Below, piece after piece: positions 8,009 through 16,704 of a stretch of DNA of 64,000 nt. Under the pieces are notes generated by a model, which saw only the letters and a program-made list of their open reading frames with translations, was not told the DNA's origin and did not search any database. Source of the stretch: DAHVFK01 sp035310985 (lineage in GTDB: Bacteria > Pseudomonadota > Gammaproteobacteria > Burkholderiales > SG8-39); assembly GCA_035310985.1 (NCBI GenBank), contig DATGDH010000163.1:6736-70735 (forward strand). Direction: 5' to 3'. Position 1 is the first letter of the stretch, and each line of letters opens with the position of its first letter. Position numbers and translations under genes: made by a program.

Positions 8009-9181
8009 ATGAGACTGGTTCGCGCACTGCTGCTCGCGCTCGTTCCGCTTTGCGCGCAGGCGCAGACGTCCCCGGTGGTGGTGGGCGCGGTGCTGCCGCA
8101 AACCGGGGACCTGGCCGATCTTGCATCGGGCTATCGCAACGGCCTGCTGCTATGGCAGCAGGAGGTCAATGCGGCGGGCGGCTTGCTCGGGCGTCGCGTG
8201 GAGCTGCGGCTGTTCGATGATCGCTCGGAGGCGAATCGCGACGGCGCCCTGTACGCGAAGCTTGTCAGCGAGGACAAGGCCGATGTGCTGTTGGGCCCCT
8301 TCGGCTCGGCCGCGACCATCGCCGCCTCGGCAGTTGCAGAGCGGGATCGGCGCGTGCTGCTCGATGCGACCGGTGCCACGCTCTCGGTGCTCGGTGCGGG
8401 CCAGCGCTACGTGTTTCACGTGGCCGCACCGTACGCGGCCTATGGCGAGGAGCTGCTCGGGCTGCTGCGAGCGTCCGGTTACGCGAAGCTCTATGTCCTT
8501 GCGCGCGATGATCCCGCTTCGCGTGAGATGGCGCAACGCTTCGCCGCGCGCGCGCCGCGCTACGGGTTGACCGCCGGCGCGGCGGACATTTATCCGGGCG
8601 CGGTACCAGACTTTACGCCGCAGCTCGCCGCGGCGCGCGCGAGCGAGGCCGAGGCCCTGATCGCATTCGGCGGCGAGCGCGATGCCGCGGAGATGGTGAA
8701 GGCCATGAGGCGCATGCAGTACGCCCCGAAGCTTTTCTTCGCGCGCGGCGCGGCCGAGGCGCGCTTCGTGCGGGACGTGGGCCAGGACGCCGAGTTCACG
8801 CTCGCGGTGAGCCCCTACCAGCCGGATTTCGCCACAGAAGGGAACGCGCTGTTCGCGCGGGCCTATGCCGAGCGGTGGTCCGCGCCGCCCGATCTCGCGG
8901 CGGCGCAGGCCTACGCCGCGGGCCAGGTGCTCGAGCAGGCGGTGCTTCGGGCCGGTTCGCTCGAGCAGGAAAAGCTTGCAGCCGCGCTCGCAGCGCTCGA
9001 GGGCGACACCGTGCTGGGGCACTACAGGATCGATCCCGCGACCCGCGAGCAGCTGGGAACCACGCCGCCCGTCGTGCAGATCCTGCGGGGCCGGCCGGAG
9101 GTAGTCTGGCCGAGGGAACGCGCGACGGCGCGCTGGCAGCTGCCGTATCCGCGCTGGGACGAACGCAAGCCGATCGAGTAA
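8009..9181 (+). CDS. Periplasmic amino-acid-type ABC substrate-binding protein
   Basis: Exported binding protein of 390 aa (type I periplasmic binding fold, LivJ/LivK-like). The signal peptide ends near LCAQAQT. The mature protein begins with a typical strand, VVVGAVLPQTGDLA, and has LLGPFGSAA as the hinge-proximal ligand loop. No ABC permease or ATPase is adjacent. It may be an orphan subunit serving a distant transporter, or it may deliver substrate to the downstream enzymes. It starts the forward run ending at 13408, 12 bases before the next gene. Confidence 0.85.
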   Translation: MRLVRALLLALVPLCAQAQTSPVVVGAVLPQTGDLADLASGYRNGLLLWQQEVNAAGGLLGRRVELRLFDDRSEANRDGALYAKLVSEDKADVLLGPFGSAATIAASAVAERDRRVLLDATGATLSVLGAGQRYVFHVAAPYAAYGEELLGLLRASGYAKLYVLARDDPASREMAQRFAARAPRYGLTAGAADIYPGAVPDFTPQLAAARASEAEALIAFGGERDAAEMVKAMRRMQYAPKLFFARGAAEARFVRDVGQDAEFTLAVSPYQPDFATEGNALFARAYAERWSAPPDLAAAQAYAAGQVLEQAVLRAGSLEQEKLAAALAALEGDTVLGHYRIDPATREQLGTTPPVVQILRGRPEVVWPRERATARWQLPYPRWDERKPIE

Positions 9182-9193
9182 CGGAGAATCGTC

Positions 9194-10093
9194 ATGCCGC
9201 TTAACCGCTCGTTCCTATTCGCTCCAGGCAACCAGGCGCGCCGCGTCGAGAAGGCGCTGTCGCTCGACGCGGACGCGGTGATTCTTGACCTCGAGGACTC
9301 GGTTGCGGCTGCGGAAAAGGAAGCGGCACGCAAACCCGTCGCCGAGGCGCTTGCGCGCCCGCGCCGCGGGCGCGCCTTCGTGCGCGTCAACGCACCCTCG
9401 ACGCCGTACTGCTACGGCGACCTGGTGGCGGTGATCCGCGCGGGACTCGACGGCGTCGTCATTCCGAAGATCGAGAGCGCGGCCGACCTGCACGCCATCG
9501 ACTGGCTGATGGCGAGCCTCGAGCGCGAGCGGGGCCTCGTCCCGGGCGCAATCGATCTGATGCCGATCGTCGAAACGGCGGTCGGCGTGCAGCGCGTCGA
9601 CCGGATTCTCCAGGCGCGCGGCCTGCGTCCATACGAAGAGCGCTGGCGCGTTCGGCGCCTCGCGTTCGGCGCAGCCGATTACGCGAACGATCTCGGTCTC
9701 GCGCCCACCCTTGATGAGGCCGAGCTCGCTGACGCGCGCGCGCGCATCGTGCTCGCGTCGCGTTCGGCGGGCGCCGAGGGGCCGCTCGACAGCCCGTGGT
9801 TCCACCTGCGCGAGCCCGAGGCCTTCGCGCGCGCGCTCGAGCGCAGCCGGCGCGGCGGCTTCCAGGGCAGGCTGTGCATTCACCCCGACCAGATCGAGCC
9901 GGTGAACCGGGCCTATTCGCCGAGCGAGGCGGAAATCGCGAGCGCGGAGAGGATCGTCGCCGCTTTCCGGCAAGCGGAGGCGACCGGCGCCGCAGCGATC
10001 CAGGTCGACGGGCAGATGGTCGACTACCCGGTAGTGCACCGCGCCGAGGCGGTGCTCGATGCCGCGCGCGAAGCACGCGCCAGGCGCGGCTGA
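9194..10093 (+). CDS. HpcH/HpaI aldolase / CitE-like CoA-ester lyase
   Basis: Enzyme of 299 aa in the CitE branch of the HpcH/HpaI TIM-barrel family, which cleaves or forms malyl-, methylmalyl- or citryl-CoA type esters. Diagnostic stretches are FLFAPGNQ at the N-terminus, VILDLEDSV with metal-binding acids, VIPKIES, and GAADYANDLG. CIHPDQIEPVN lies near the C-terminus. A good Shine-Dalgarno (CGGAGA) precedes ATG 9194. Its 3' end overlaps the MFS gene by 35 bases if that gene starts at 10059. The acyl substrate is unknown. Confidence 0.88.
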   Translation: MPLNRSFLFAPGNQARRVEKALSLDADAVILDLEDSVAAAEKEAARKPVAEALARPRRGRAFVRVNAPSTPYCYGDLVAVIRAGLDGVVIPKIESAADLHAIDWLMASLERERGLVPGAIDLMPIVETAVGVQRVDRILQARGLRPYEERWRVRRLAFGAADYANDLGLAPTLDEAELADARARIVLASRSAGAEGPLDSPWFHLREPEAFARALERSRRGGFQGRLCIHPDQIEPVNRAYSPSEAEIASAERIVAAFRQAEATGAAAIQVDGQMVDYPVVHRAEAVLDAAREARARRG

Positions 10094-11300
10094 CGCGAGC
10101 TTGGCGGATCCGGACACCCCGCTGCGCTCGGTCGCGCTGCCGCTCACGGCGACGCTCGCCGTGCAGACGCTGGTGGCGCTCGCCGTGTACAGCGCCCCGG
10201 TGATGGCGCCCGTCGCGGCGCGCGCGCTCGGCGTCGCGCCCTCGGCAATCGGCTACTTCGTCGCGGTGGTGTATTTCGGCAGCATGCTCGGCACGGTCAC
10301 CTCGGGCGGCTGGGTGGCGCGCTTCGGCGCAATCCGCGTCAGCCAGTGCGCGCTCGCGCTCAGCTGCACGGGACTCGCGCTCGGGGCGAGCGGGTGGCTT
10401 CCGCTGGTACTCGCGGGCGCGGTGGTAATCGGCCTGGGATACGGTCCGGCGACGCCGGCCAGCTCGCATATCCTGCTGCGCGCCTCGCCGCCCGGCATGG
10501 TCGCGCTCACCTTCTCGATCAAGCAGACCGGCGTACCGCTCGGCGGCGCGATCGCGGGTCTCGCGGTGCCGGCGATGATCCTCGCTCTCGGCTGGCGCGG
10601 CGCCGCGCTCGCGATCGGCGTCGCCTGTCTGGTGGTCGCGCTCGCGATCGAGCCGGTGCGCGCGCGCTACGATCGCGACTTGAACGTGCGCGCGCCGATC
10701 TCGCTGCGCTCCGCGCTCGCACCCGTCGCCTTGGTGCTCGCCACGCCGCGCCTGCGCGACATGGCACTCACCTCGTTCGTCTACGGCGGGGTGCAGATCA
10801 CGTTGGTCAGCTACCTGGTCACGTTCCTCACCGGTTCGTTCGCGATGAGCCTGGTGCTCGCGGGTTTGGTGATGGCGGCCTCGCAGGTGGCAAGCGTGGC
10901 GGGGCGCATCGCCTGGGGCCTGGTGGCGGACCGGCTCCTCAAGCGCCGCATCATGCTCGCCCTGCTCGGCCTGGGGATGGGACTTTCCGCGCTGGCCACG
11001 CTCGCGGCGAGCCCGTCCTGGCCTACCTGGTTGTTGTTCGCGTACGCGGCGGCCTTTGGCGCCACGGCGGTGGGCTGGAACGGCGTCTACCTTGCCGAGG
11101 TCGCGCATCTCGCGCCACCCGGACAGACCAGCGCAGCGACCGGAGGATGCCTATTCTTCACCTTTCTCGGCGTTGTCGTCGCGCCGCCGCTGTTCCACCT
11201 GGTACTGAATGTCTCGGGCAGCTACGCTGACGCATATGCCGCGTTCGGCGCCGCTGGGCTGGCGATCGGCGCTCGGCTGCTGCTCGTGCGGCCGGTTTAG
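10059..11300 (+). CDS. Major facilitator superfamily transporter
   Basis: Permease of 413 aa with about 12 membrane segments. The first half has a loop 2-3 motif-A-like region (SGGWVARFGAIRVS), and the central cytoplasmic loop lies near ARYDRDLNVRAP. Start ATG 10059 lies inside the preceding lyase gene. A TTG at 10101, just after the lyase stop, would also spare the first helix. Its position between a CoA-ester lyase and a thioesterase suggests uptake or efflux of an organic acid, which is inference. Confidence 0.87.
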   Translation: MPRAKHAPGAADASLADPDTPLRSVALPLTATLAVQTLVALAVYSAPVMAPVAARALGVAPSAIGYFVAVVYFGSMLGTVTSGGWVARFGAIRVSQCALALSCTGLALGASGWLPLVLAGAVVIGLGYGPATPASSHILLRASPPGMVALTFSIKQTGVPLGGAIAGLAVPAMILALGWRGAALAIGVACLVVALAIEPVRARYDRDLNVRAPISLRSALAPVALVLATPRLRDMALTSFVYGGVQITLVSYLVTFLTGSFAMSLVLAGLVMAASQVASVAGRIAWGLVADRLLKRRIMLALLGLGMGLSALATLAASPSWPTWLLFAYAAAFGATAVGWNGVYLAEVAHLAPPGQTSAATGGCLFFTFLGVVVAPPLFHLVLNVSGSYADAYAAFGAAGLAIGARLLLVRPV

Positions 11301-11303
11301 AAT
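11298..11303 (+). promoter_or_regulatory. -10-like TAGAAT 9 bases before a start codon
   Basis: TAGAAT within TTTAGAATCC overlaps the MFS stop and ends 9 bases before the thioesterase ATG at 11313. No Shine-Dalgarno is visible between them. If active, it would give a transcript beginning at or next to the start codon. Confidence 0.3.
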
Positions 11304-11312
11304 CCAAGCATC

Positions 11313-11726
11313 ATGCAACCGGTTCCGGAGGGCTTTCGCCCGCTCGAGCGCGTGAGTCCCTTTACCAGCCTGATCGGCCCTCTGTACGAGCGTCGCCTCG
11401 GCGCGGAGGTATCGCTCGGCCTGCGCATCGAGAAAAAGCACACCAATCGCCGCGGCATCTGCCATGGCGGACTGCTCGCCACGCTCGCCGACAGCGCGCT
11501 CGGCCACGCCATGGGGGCGAGGACGGGCGGAAAGTTCGCGCTGGTGACCGCCAGCCTGACGATCGACTACGTCGGCAGCGCCAAAATCGGGGACTGGATC
11601 GAGGCGCAGGTCGAGGTGCAACGCGTCGGCGCGCGCCTGGGTTTCGCCAATTGCTACCTGATCGCCGGCGAGCAGCGCATCGTGCGCGCCAGCGCGATCT
11701 TCGCGCTAAGTGCCAAGCCAGTCTGA
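11313..11726 (+). CDS. PaaI-like hotdog-fold thioesterase
   Basis: Predicted acyl-CoA thioesterase of 137 aa. The hotdog-fold signature is NRRGICHGGLLATLADSALG, with HGG and the catalytic acidic residue in the long helix, followed by VTASLTIDYVGSAKIGD on the central strand. It hydrolyses acyl-CoA to free acid plus CoA in the cytoplasm; the chain specificity is unknown. It overlaps the next gene by 17 bases, which implies cotranslation. Confidence 0.88.
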   Translation: MQPVPEGFRPLERVSPFTSLIGPLYERRLGAEVSLGLRIEKKHTNRRGICHGGLLATLADSALGHAMGARTGGKFALVTASLTIDYVGSAKIGDWIEAQVEVQRVGARLGFANCYLIAGEQRIVRASAIFALSAKPV

Positions 11727-12360
11727 GCCGGGCGCGCTGCGCGACGCGATCCTGGTGCACGGCTTGTGGATGCGCGGCCTGGTGATGCGGCCGCTCGCTG
11801 CGCGCCTGGCGCGCGCCGGCCTGCGCTGTCATCTGTTCGACTACACCGGACGCGAGCGGCCGCTCGCGGCGAACGCCGAGCGCCTGGCTCATCTCGCGCG
11901 CCAGGTAGGGACTGCGCATTTCGTCGGCCACAGCCTGGGCGGCCTGGTGGTGCTCGATGCGCTCACGCGCGAACCGTCCCTTCCGGTCGGGCGCGTCGCG
12001 CTGCTCGGCACTCCCGCACGCGGTTGCCTCGCGGCGCGCCGGTTCGCGCGGTTTGGCTTCGGCCACTGGCTGCTCGGCGAGAGCGAGGCGCTGTGGCGCG
12101 AAGGGCGCGCCGCGCGCTGGACGCGCCCCGAGCCGCTCGGCGTCATAGCCGGTACCGTGCCGATCGGCATGGGACGCGTGTTCGCGCGGCTGCCGTGCGT
12201 GAACGACGGCGTCGTGTGCGTCGAGGAGACGCGCATCGACGGCATGGCGGCGTGCAGCGTGCTGCCTGTGAGCCACAGCGGCATGCTGCTCTCCGCTCGC
12301 GTTGCCGAGAGCCTGCGCGCGTTCCTCGAGGTCGGGAGCTTTCCGCCGCATGCGCGCTAG
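11710..12360 (+). CDS. Alpha/beta hydrolase (lipase/esterase-like)
   Basis: Compact alpha/beta-hydrolase of 216 aa. It opens with VHGLW (oxyanion region) and carries the nucleophile elbow GHSLGG near residue 77. A late VSHSGML supplies the catalytic histidine. No signal peptide is seen. The start is GTG 11710 inside the thioesterase gene. The stop lies 8 bases beyond the next gene's ATG (12350). Resembles triacylglycerol-lipase-like or PGAP1-like small hydrolases; substrate unknown. Confidence 0.8.
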   Translation: MPSQSEPGALRDAILVHGLWMRGLVMRPLAARLARAGLRCHLFDYTGRERPLAANAERLAHLARQVGTAHFVGHSLGGLVVLDALTREPSLPVGRVALLGTPARGCLAARRFARFGFGHWLLGESEALWREGRAARWTRPEPLGVIAGTVPIGMGRVFARLPCVNDGVVCVEETRIDGMAACSVLPVSHSGMLLSARVAESLRAFLEVGSFPPHAR

Positions 12361-13408
12361 ATGGCTCGCTTTCGCCGCGCTGCTCGCGCTGAGCGGCTGC
12401 GAGACGCTGTCGTATTACGCGCAGGCCGTGGGCGGGCAGTTCGAGCTGATGCATAAGGCACAGCCGGTCTCGCAGTGGATCGCGGACCCCGCGACACCGC
12501 CCGCGCTGCGTCAGCGCCTGGAGCTCGCGGCGCAGATGCGCGCTTTCGCCTCGCAGGAGCTCATGCTGCCGGACAACGGCAGTTACCGCAGCTACGCGCG
12601 CCTGGACCGGCCGTACGTGGTCTGGAACGTCTTCGCCGCGCCGGAATTCTCGCTGACGCCGGTCGAATCGTGCTTCCCGGTCGCCGGCTGCGTCGACTAC
12701 CGCGGCTTCTTCGCGCGCGCGGATGCCGAGCGCTACGCAGCAGAATTGGGCGCCAAGGGTCTTGACGTGTTCAGCTACGGCGTTCCCGCCTACTCGACGC
12801 TCGGCTGGTTCGACGATCCGCTGCTCTCGACCTTCATCAGCTATCCGGACTGGGAGCTCGCCCGGCTCATGTTCCACGAGCTCGCGCACCAGCTGGTGTA
12901 CGTGAAGGGTGACACGACCTTCAACGAGTCCTTCGCGGTGACCGTGGAGGACGAGGGCGTGCGTCGCTGGCTCGATGCCGCGGGCCGCGGCGGGGAGCTC
13001 GCGGCGTTCCGCGAGGCCGAGGCGCGCAAGCGCGCGTTCGTCGACCTGATCCAGCAGGCGCGTGCGCGGCTCGCGCGCGTGTACGCCGAGCCGCTCGCGC
13101 CGGAAGCGATGCGCGCGGCCAAGCAGGCGGAATTCGCGCATCTCGCCGCGCGCTACGCGGCGCTCAAGGAGCGCTGGGGCGGCTACGCAGGCTTCGATCG
13201 CCTGATGGCGGCGCCAAACAACGCGCTGCTCGCCTCGATTTCCGCCTACACGCGCCTGGTTCCCGCGTTCCGCCTCGAGCTCGCGGCCGTGCACGGTGAC
13301 CTCGGCGCGTTCTACGCGCGCGTGAAAGCGCTCGCCCGCCTGCCCAAGGCCGAGCGCGATGCGCTGCTCGAGGCCGGGGCGGGCGCCCCGGGTGAGGGGC
13401 CTAGCTGA
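12350..13408 (+). CDS. Predicted zinc aminopeptidase lipoprotein (Aminopep family)
   Basis: Lipoprotein of 352 aa. The signal sequence ends in the lipobox LSGC (lipidated Cys near residue 16). A zinc-protease motif HELAHQ is at residues 176-181, and NESFAVTVEDEG follows as a likely source of the third zinc ligand. This matches the predicted aminopeptidase family PF10023. It should sit on the periplasmic face of a membrane. ATG 12350 is chosen because it alone gives a clean lipoprotein signal. It overlaps the convergent GST gene by 8 bases. Peptidase activity is inferred from the motif. Confidence 0.85.
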   Translation: MRARWLAFAALLALSGCETLSYYAQAVGGQFELMHKAQPVSQWIADPATPPALRQRLELAAQMRAFASQELMLPDNGSYRSYARLDRPYVVWNVFAAPEFSLTPVESCFPVAGCVDYRGFFARADAERYAAELGAKGLDVFSYGVPAYSTLGWFDDPLLSTFISYPDWELARLMFHELAHQLVYVKGDTTFNESFAVTVEDEGVRRWLDAAGRGGELAAFREAEARKRAFVDLIQQARARLARVYAEPLAPEAMRAAKQAEFAHLAARYAALKERWGGYAGFDRLMAAPNNALLASISAYTRLVPAFRLELAAVHGDLGAFYARVKALARLPKAERDALLEAGAGAPGEGPS

Positions 13409-14021
13409 TCGTCGTATTGACCCACTTGTCGAACGCGGGGCGCTCGAGCAGTCGCTTGTGCCAGGCGACGACGTTCGCGCACGCCGGGCGCTCGATCGGC
13501 ATGTTGAGCCACAGGTGCAGGTGGCAGCCGAGCGGAATGTCGCCCATGGTGATCGTTTCGCCGGCGACGAAACGCCGCCCGGCGAGCGCCGCGTCGACGT
13601 AGCCGGCCAGCTCGCCGCACTTCTTCGCCGCCTCGTTGATCGCCTTCATGTCGCGCTTCTCGGGTGGCGTGCGCACCAGCCCCCAGAACACCGGGCGGAA
13701 TGCGGCGCCGAAGGTGCCGCTCGCCCAGTCCATCCAGCGGTCGGCGTCCGCGCGCACGCGCAGGTCGTTCGGCCAGAGCTTTCCCGCGCCGTGCTTGGCG
13801 GAGAGGTAGCGCACGATGGCGTGCGACTCCCACAGCACGAAGCCGTCCTCCTCGATGGTCGGCACCAGGCCGTTCGGATTGAGTCTGCGGTACTCGGGGG
13901 TATTGACCACGCCGAACTGCATGCCGGCGTCGACGCGCTCGAAGGGCAGCCCAAGCTCCTCGCAGCACCACAGCACTTTCCTCACGTTGACCGAGTTGGG
14001 CCGGCCCCAGATCTTCAACAT
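13401..14021 (-). CDS. Glutathione S-transferase family protein
   Basis: Cytosolic GST-fold protein of 206 aa. The N-terminal thioredoxin-like domain starts LKIWGRPNSVNVRKVLW and includes NPNGLVPTIEEDG (cis-Pro) and LWESHAIVRYL (glutathione-binding E-S). The C-terminal helical domain contains GETITMGDIPLG, the usual N-cap box. ATG 14021 is preferred because it matches the family start; the open frame extends 22 codons further. It follows the gamma-glutamyltranspeptidase-like gene by 10 bases on the same strand. Conjugation substrate unknown. Confidence 0.9.
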   Translation of the reverse strand: MLKIWGRPNSVNVRKVLWCCEELGLPFERVDAGMQFGVVNTPEYRRLNPNGLVPTIEEDGFVLWESHAIVRYLSAKHGAGKLWPNDLRVRADADRWMDWASGTFGAAFRPVFWGLVRTPPEKRDMKAINEAAKKCGELAGYVDAALAGRRFVAGETITMGDIPLGCHLHLWLNMPIERPACANVVAWHKRLLERPAFDKWVNTTIS

Positions 14022-14031
14022 CGCGTTCCCC

Positions 14032-15618
14032 TCAGAATCCGACGGCCTGCCCGTCGCGTCGCGGGTCGCTCGCGGCCAGATAGCCACCGTCCAGCTTCCA
14101 GATCATCTGCGCGCAGCCGAACTGGTTGTAGTCGTCGACCGTGACGATGCGGTGGCCGCGGCGCTTCAGCTCCTCGAGCGTCGTCGCAGGAAAGCCGCCC
14201 TCGACGCTCACGTCCAGGCCCTGCACCCAGCGAAAGCGCGGGCCGTCGCTCGCAGCCTGCGGATTCTGCCCGTAGTCGGCGATGCGCACCATCACCTGCG
14301 TGTGGCCCTGCGGCTGCATCGTGCCGCCCATCACGCCGAAGCTCATCACCGGCTTGCCGTCGCGGGTGACGAATCCCGGGATGATGGTCTGGTACGGGCG
14401 CTTCCTCGGTCCGACGCGGTTCGGGTGACCGCCCTTGAGCACGAACGTGGCGCCGCGGTTCTGCAGCGAGATGCCGGTGTTCGGCACCACCACTCCGGAG
14501 CCGAAGCCCATGTAGTTCGACTGGATCATCGACACCATCATCCCGGAGGCGTCCGCCGCGGTGAGGTACACGGTGCCGCCGCGGGGCGGCGTGCCGGCGG
14601 CGAAGGGCTGCGCCTTCTTCATGTCGATCAGCGTGGCACGTGCGGCGAGGTAGTTCTTGTCGAGCAGCTGCTTGGGCGGGAACGGCATGTGGTCGATGTC
14701 GGCAACGTAGGCCTGCGCGTCGGCAAATGCCAGCTTCACCGCCTCGATCTGCAGGTGCGCGCTGTCGGGTGAGTCGACCGGCAAGCTCGCCACGTCGAAG
14801 TTCTCGAGGATCCCAAGCGCGATCAGCGCGACGATGCCCTGGCCGTTCGGCGGTAGCTCGTGCAGCGTGTAGCCGCGGTAATCCATCGTGAGCGTCTCCA
14901 CCCAGTCGGGCTTGTGCGCGGCGAGGTCGGAGACCGTCATCACCCCGCCGTGCGCCTTGGCGTGCGCCTCGAGCTTTTCCGCGAGCTCACCCCGGTAGAA
15001 CGCCTCGCCCCTAGTGGCGGCGATCTTTTCCAGCGTCGCGGCGTGCGCCGGGAAGCGGAAGCGCTCCCCTGGCGCGGGCGGGCGCCCCTGCGGCAGGAAT
15101 GCCTCGGCGAAGCCCGGCTGCACCTTGAGCTCGGGAGTCTGTGCGGTCCACTGGCCGGCGATCGTGAGGGACACGAGAAAGCCGTCCCGGCCGTAGCCGA
15201 TCGCCCGCTCGAAGAGCTTCTCGAAGGGCAGCTTGCCGAAGCGCTCGCTGAGCGCGCGCCAGGCCGACACGCAGCCGGGCACGCTGACCGAGTTCCAGCC
15301 GCGCACCGGAACGCCCTTCTGCCCGGCAAAGAACTCGGGCGTCCAGCCCGCGGGCGAGCGTCCCGAGGCATTCAGGCCGTGGAGTCGCTTTCCGTCCCAA
15401 ACGATCGCGTAGGCGTCCGAGCCGATGCCGTTCGACACCGGCTCGACGAGCGTGAGCGTGATCGCCGTGGCGAGGATGGCGTCGACCGCGTTGCCCCCGG
15501 CGGCGAGCATGGCGAGCCCGGCCTGCGCAGCGAGCGGTTGCGACGTGGCGACGATATTGGCGGCGAAGACCGGCTTGCGCGGCCACGCGTAAGGCAATTC
15601 CCAGGAGATCGGTTTCAT
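14032..15618 (-). CDS. Gamma-glutamyltranspeptidase family protein
   Basis: Ntn-hydrolase precursor of 528 aa. The catalytic threonine should be the one in GGTVYLTAAD, where autoprocessing would separate large and small subunits. The N-terminal half has ATSQPLAAQAGLAMLAAGGN and the small subunit has YMGFGSG. No signal peptide is apparent, unlike classical periplasmic GGT, so it may be a cytoplasmic member acting on other gamma-glutamyl compounds. ATG 15618 is used; a TTG lies one codon upstream. It starts 3 bases after the alcohol dehydrogenase stop. Confidence 0.87.
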   Translation of the reverse strand: MKPISWELPYAWPRKPVFAANIVATSQPLAAQAGLAMLAAGGNAVDAILATAITLTLVEPVSNGIGSDAYAIVWDGKRLHGLNASGRSPAGWTPEFFAGQKGVPVRGWNSVSVPGCVSAWRALSERFGKLPFEKLFERAIGYGRDGFLVSLTIAGQWTAQTPELKVQPGFAEAFLPQGRPPAPGERFRFPAHAATLEKIAATRGEAFYRGELAEKLEAHAKAHGGVMTVSDLAAHKPDWVETLTMDYRGYTLHELPPNGQGIVALIALGILENFDVASLPVDSPDSAHLQIEAVKLAFADAQAYVADIDHMPFPPKQLLDKNYLAARATLIDMKKAQPFAAGTPPRGGTVYLTAADASGMMVSMIQSNYMGFGSGVVVPNTGISLQNRGATFVLKGGHPNRVGPRKRPYQTIIPGFVTRDGKPVMSFGVMGGTMQPQGHTQVMVRIADYGQNPQAASDGPRFRWVQGLDVSVEGGFPATTLEELKRRGHRIVTVDDYNQFGCAQMIWKLDGGYLAASDPRRDGQAVGF

Positions 15619-15621
15619 CAA

Positions 15622-16704
15622 TCAGTTCGTTGCGTGTTCGAAATCGAGTACCACTCGGCCGAGGATATGTCCGGCCTTGAGTTCATCCAGCGTGCGGTTC
15701 ACTTCATCGGCAGGGCGCGTTTCAATCGGAGAGGGCTTGAGCTTCTTCCTTTTCGCGAGCGCGACGACCTCTTTTAGCTCCTGCAAGTCGCCGACATAGG
15801 AGCCGATGATGCCGATGGCGCGCTGCGCGATCGGCGGCAGGGGATAGACGAGCTCGCCGCCGAACAGACCGCACAGCACATAGCGCGCGCCCTTGCGCAG
15901 TGCGCCGATGCCGAGCTGCGCGGTCGCCGGCATGCCGACGAAGTCGATTGCCCCCGCAAGGTTGCCTTGCGCCAGCTGGACGAGCTTCTGCCCCGCGTCC
16001 GGCGCGCGTGTGTCGAGCACGACCTTCGCGCCGAGCTTGCGGGCCGCTGCGAGCTTCGCCTCGTCGATGTCGCAGGCGATCACGTTCTTCACGCCTTTCG
16101 CCTTGAAGATCGACACTGCGATCAGCCCCAGTCCGCCGCAGCCGAGCACCGCGAACCAGTCCTTCGGCGCGGGCGCAGACAGCTTGTTGATGCCGCTGTA
16201 GGCGGTGAGCGCCGAGCAGGCAAGCGTGGAGGCGAAGCTCTCGTCGATGCCGCTCGCGTCGATGAGGTACTTTGGATGCGGCACCAGCACGTGCGTCGAG
16301 TAGGCTCCGGCGCGATTTACGCCGAGGAAGCGCGAGCCGGAGACGCAATAGTTGTCCTTGCCGGCCTTGCACACGGCGCACTTGCCGCAGCCGATCCAGG
16401 GATAGACGAGGCGCTTCTGTCCGACCCGCAGGTTTTTCGCCGTCCTCGCCGCCGCGGGCCCGAGCGCCTCGACCACGCCGAACGGCTCGTGGCCGAGCGT
16501 GAACGGCGGCACGCAGCCGCGCTCCTTCACGTAAAAGCGCTTGCCCCCGCCCCAGTCGAAGTATCCGTCCCAGATATGCAAGTCGCTGTGGCATACCCCC
16601 GCGCGCGTGACGCGCACCAGCACCTCGGTCCCCTGCGGCTTGGGCGTTTCCTTCAGCACCTTCTGCAGCGGCTTGCCGTGCTCGATGATGTCGTAGCTGA
16701 TCAT
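15622..16704 (-). CDS. Zinc-dependent alcohol dehydrogenase (MDR family)
   Basis: Medium-chain dehydrogenase of 360 aa. Catalytic-zinc ligands appear in GVCHSDLH and GHEPFG. The structural-zinc lobe is CGKCAVCKAGKDNYC. The Rossmann fingerprint is GCGGLGLIAV, and the Asp in CDIDEAK suggests NAD preference. ATG 16704 overlaps the metY stop by ATGA, indicating translational coupling. The insert DGYFDWGGGKRFYVKERG is an unusual loop near the active site. The alcohol or aldehyde substrate is not known. Confidence 0.9.
   Translation of the reverse strand: MISYDIIEHGKPLQKVLKETPKPQGTEVLVRVTRAGVCHSDLHIWDGYFDWGGGKRFYVKERGCVPPFTLGHEPFGVVEALGPAAARTAKNLRVGQKRLVYPWIGCGKCAVCKAGKDNYCVSGSRFLGVNRAGAYSTHVLVPHPKYLIDASGIDESFASTLACSALTAYSGINKLSAPAPKDWFAVLGCGGLGLIAVSIFKAKGVKNVIACDIDEAKLAAARKLGAKVVLDTRAPDAGQKLVQLAQGNLAGAIDFVGMPATAQLGIGALRKGARYVLCGLFGGELVYPLPPIAQRAIGIIGSYVGDLQELKEVVALAKRKKLKPSPIETRPADEVNRTLDELKAGHILGRVVLDFEHATN

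Noticed and set aside
9459..11108. 549-residue minus-strand frame over the lyase and MFS genes
   Set aside because: Arg/His/Ala-rich shadow of GC-rich coding DNA on the other strand.
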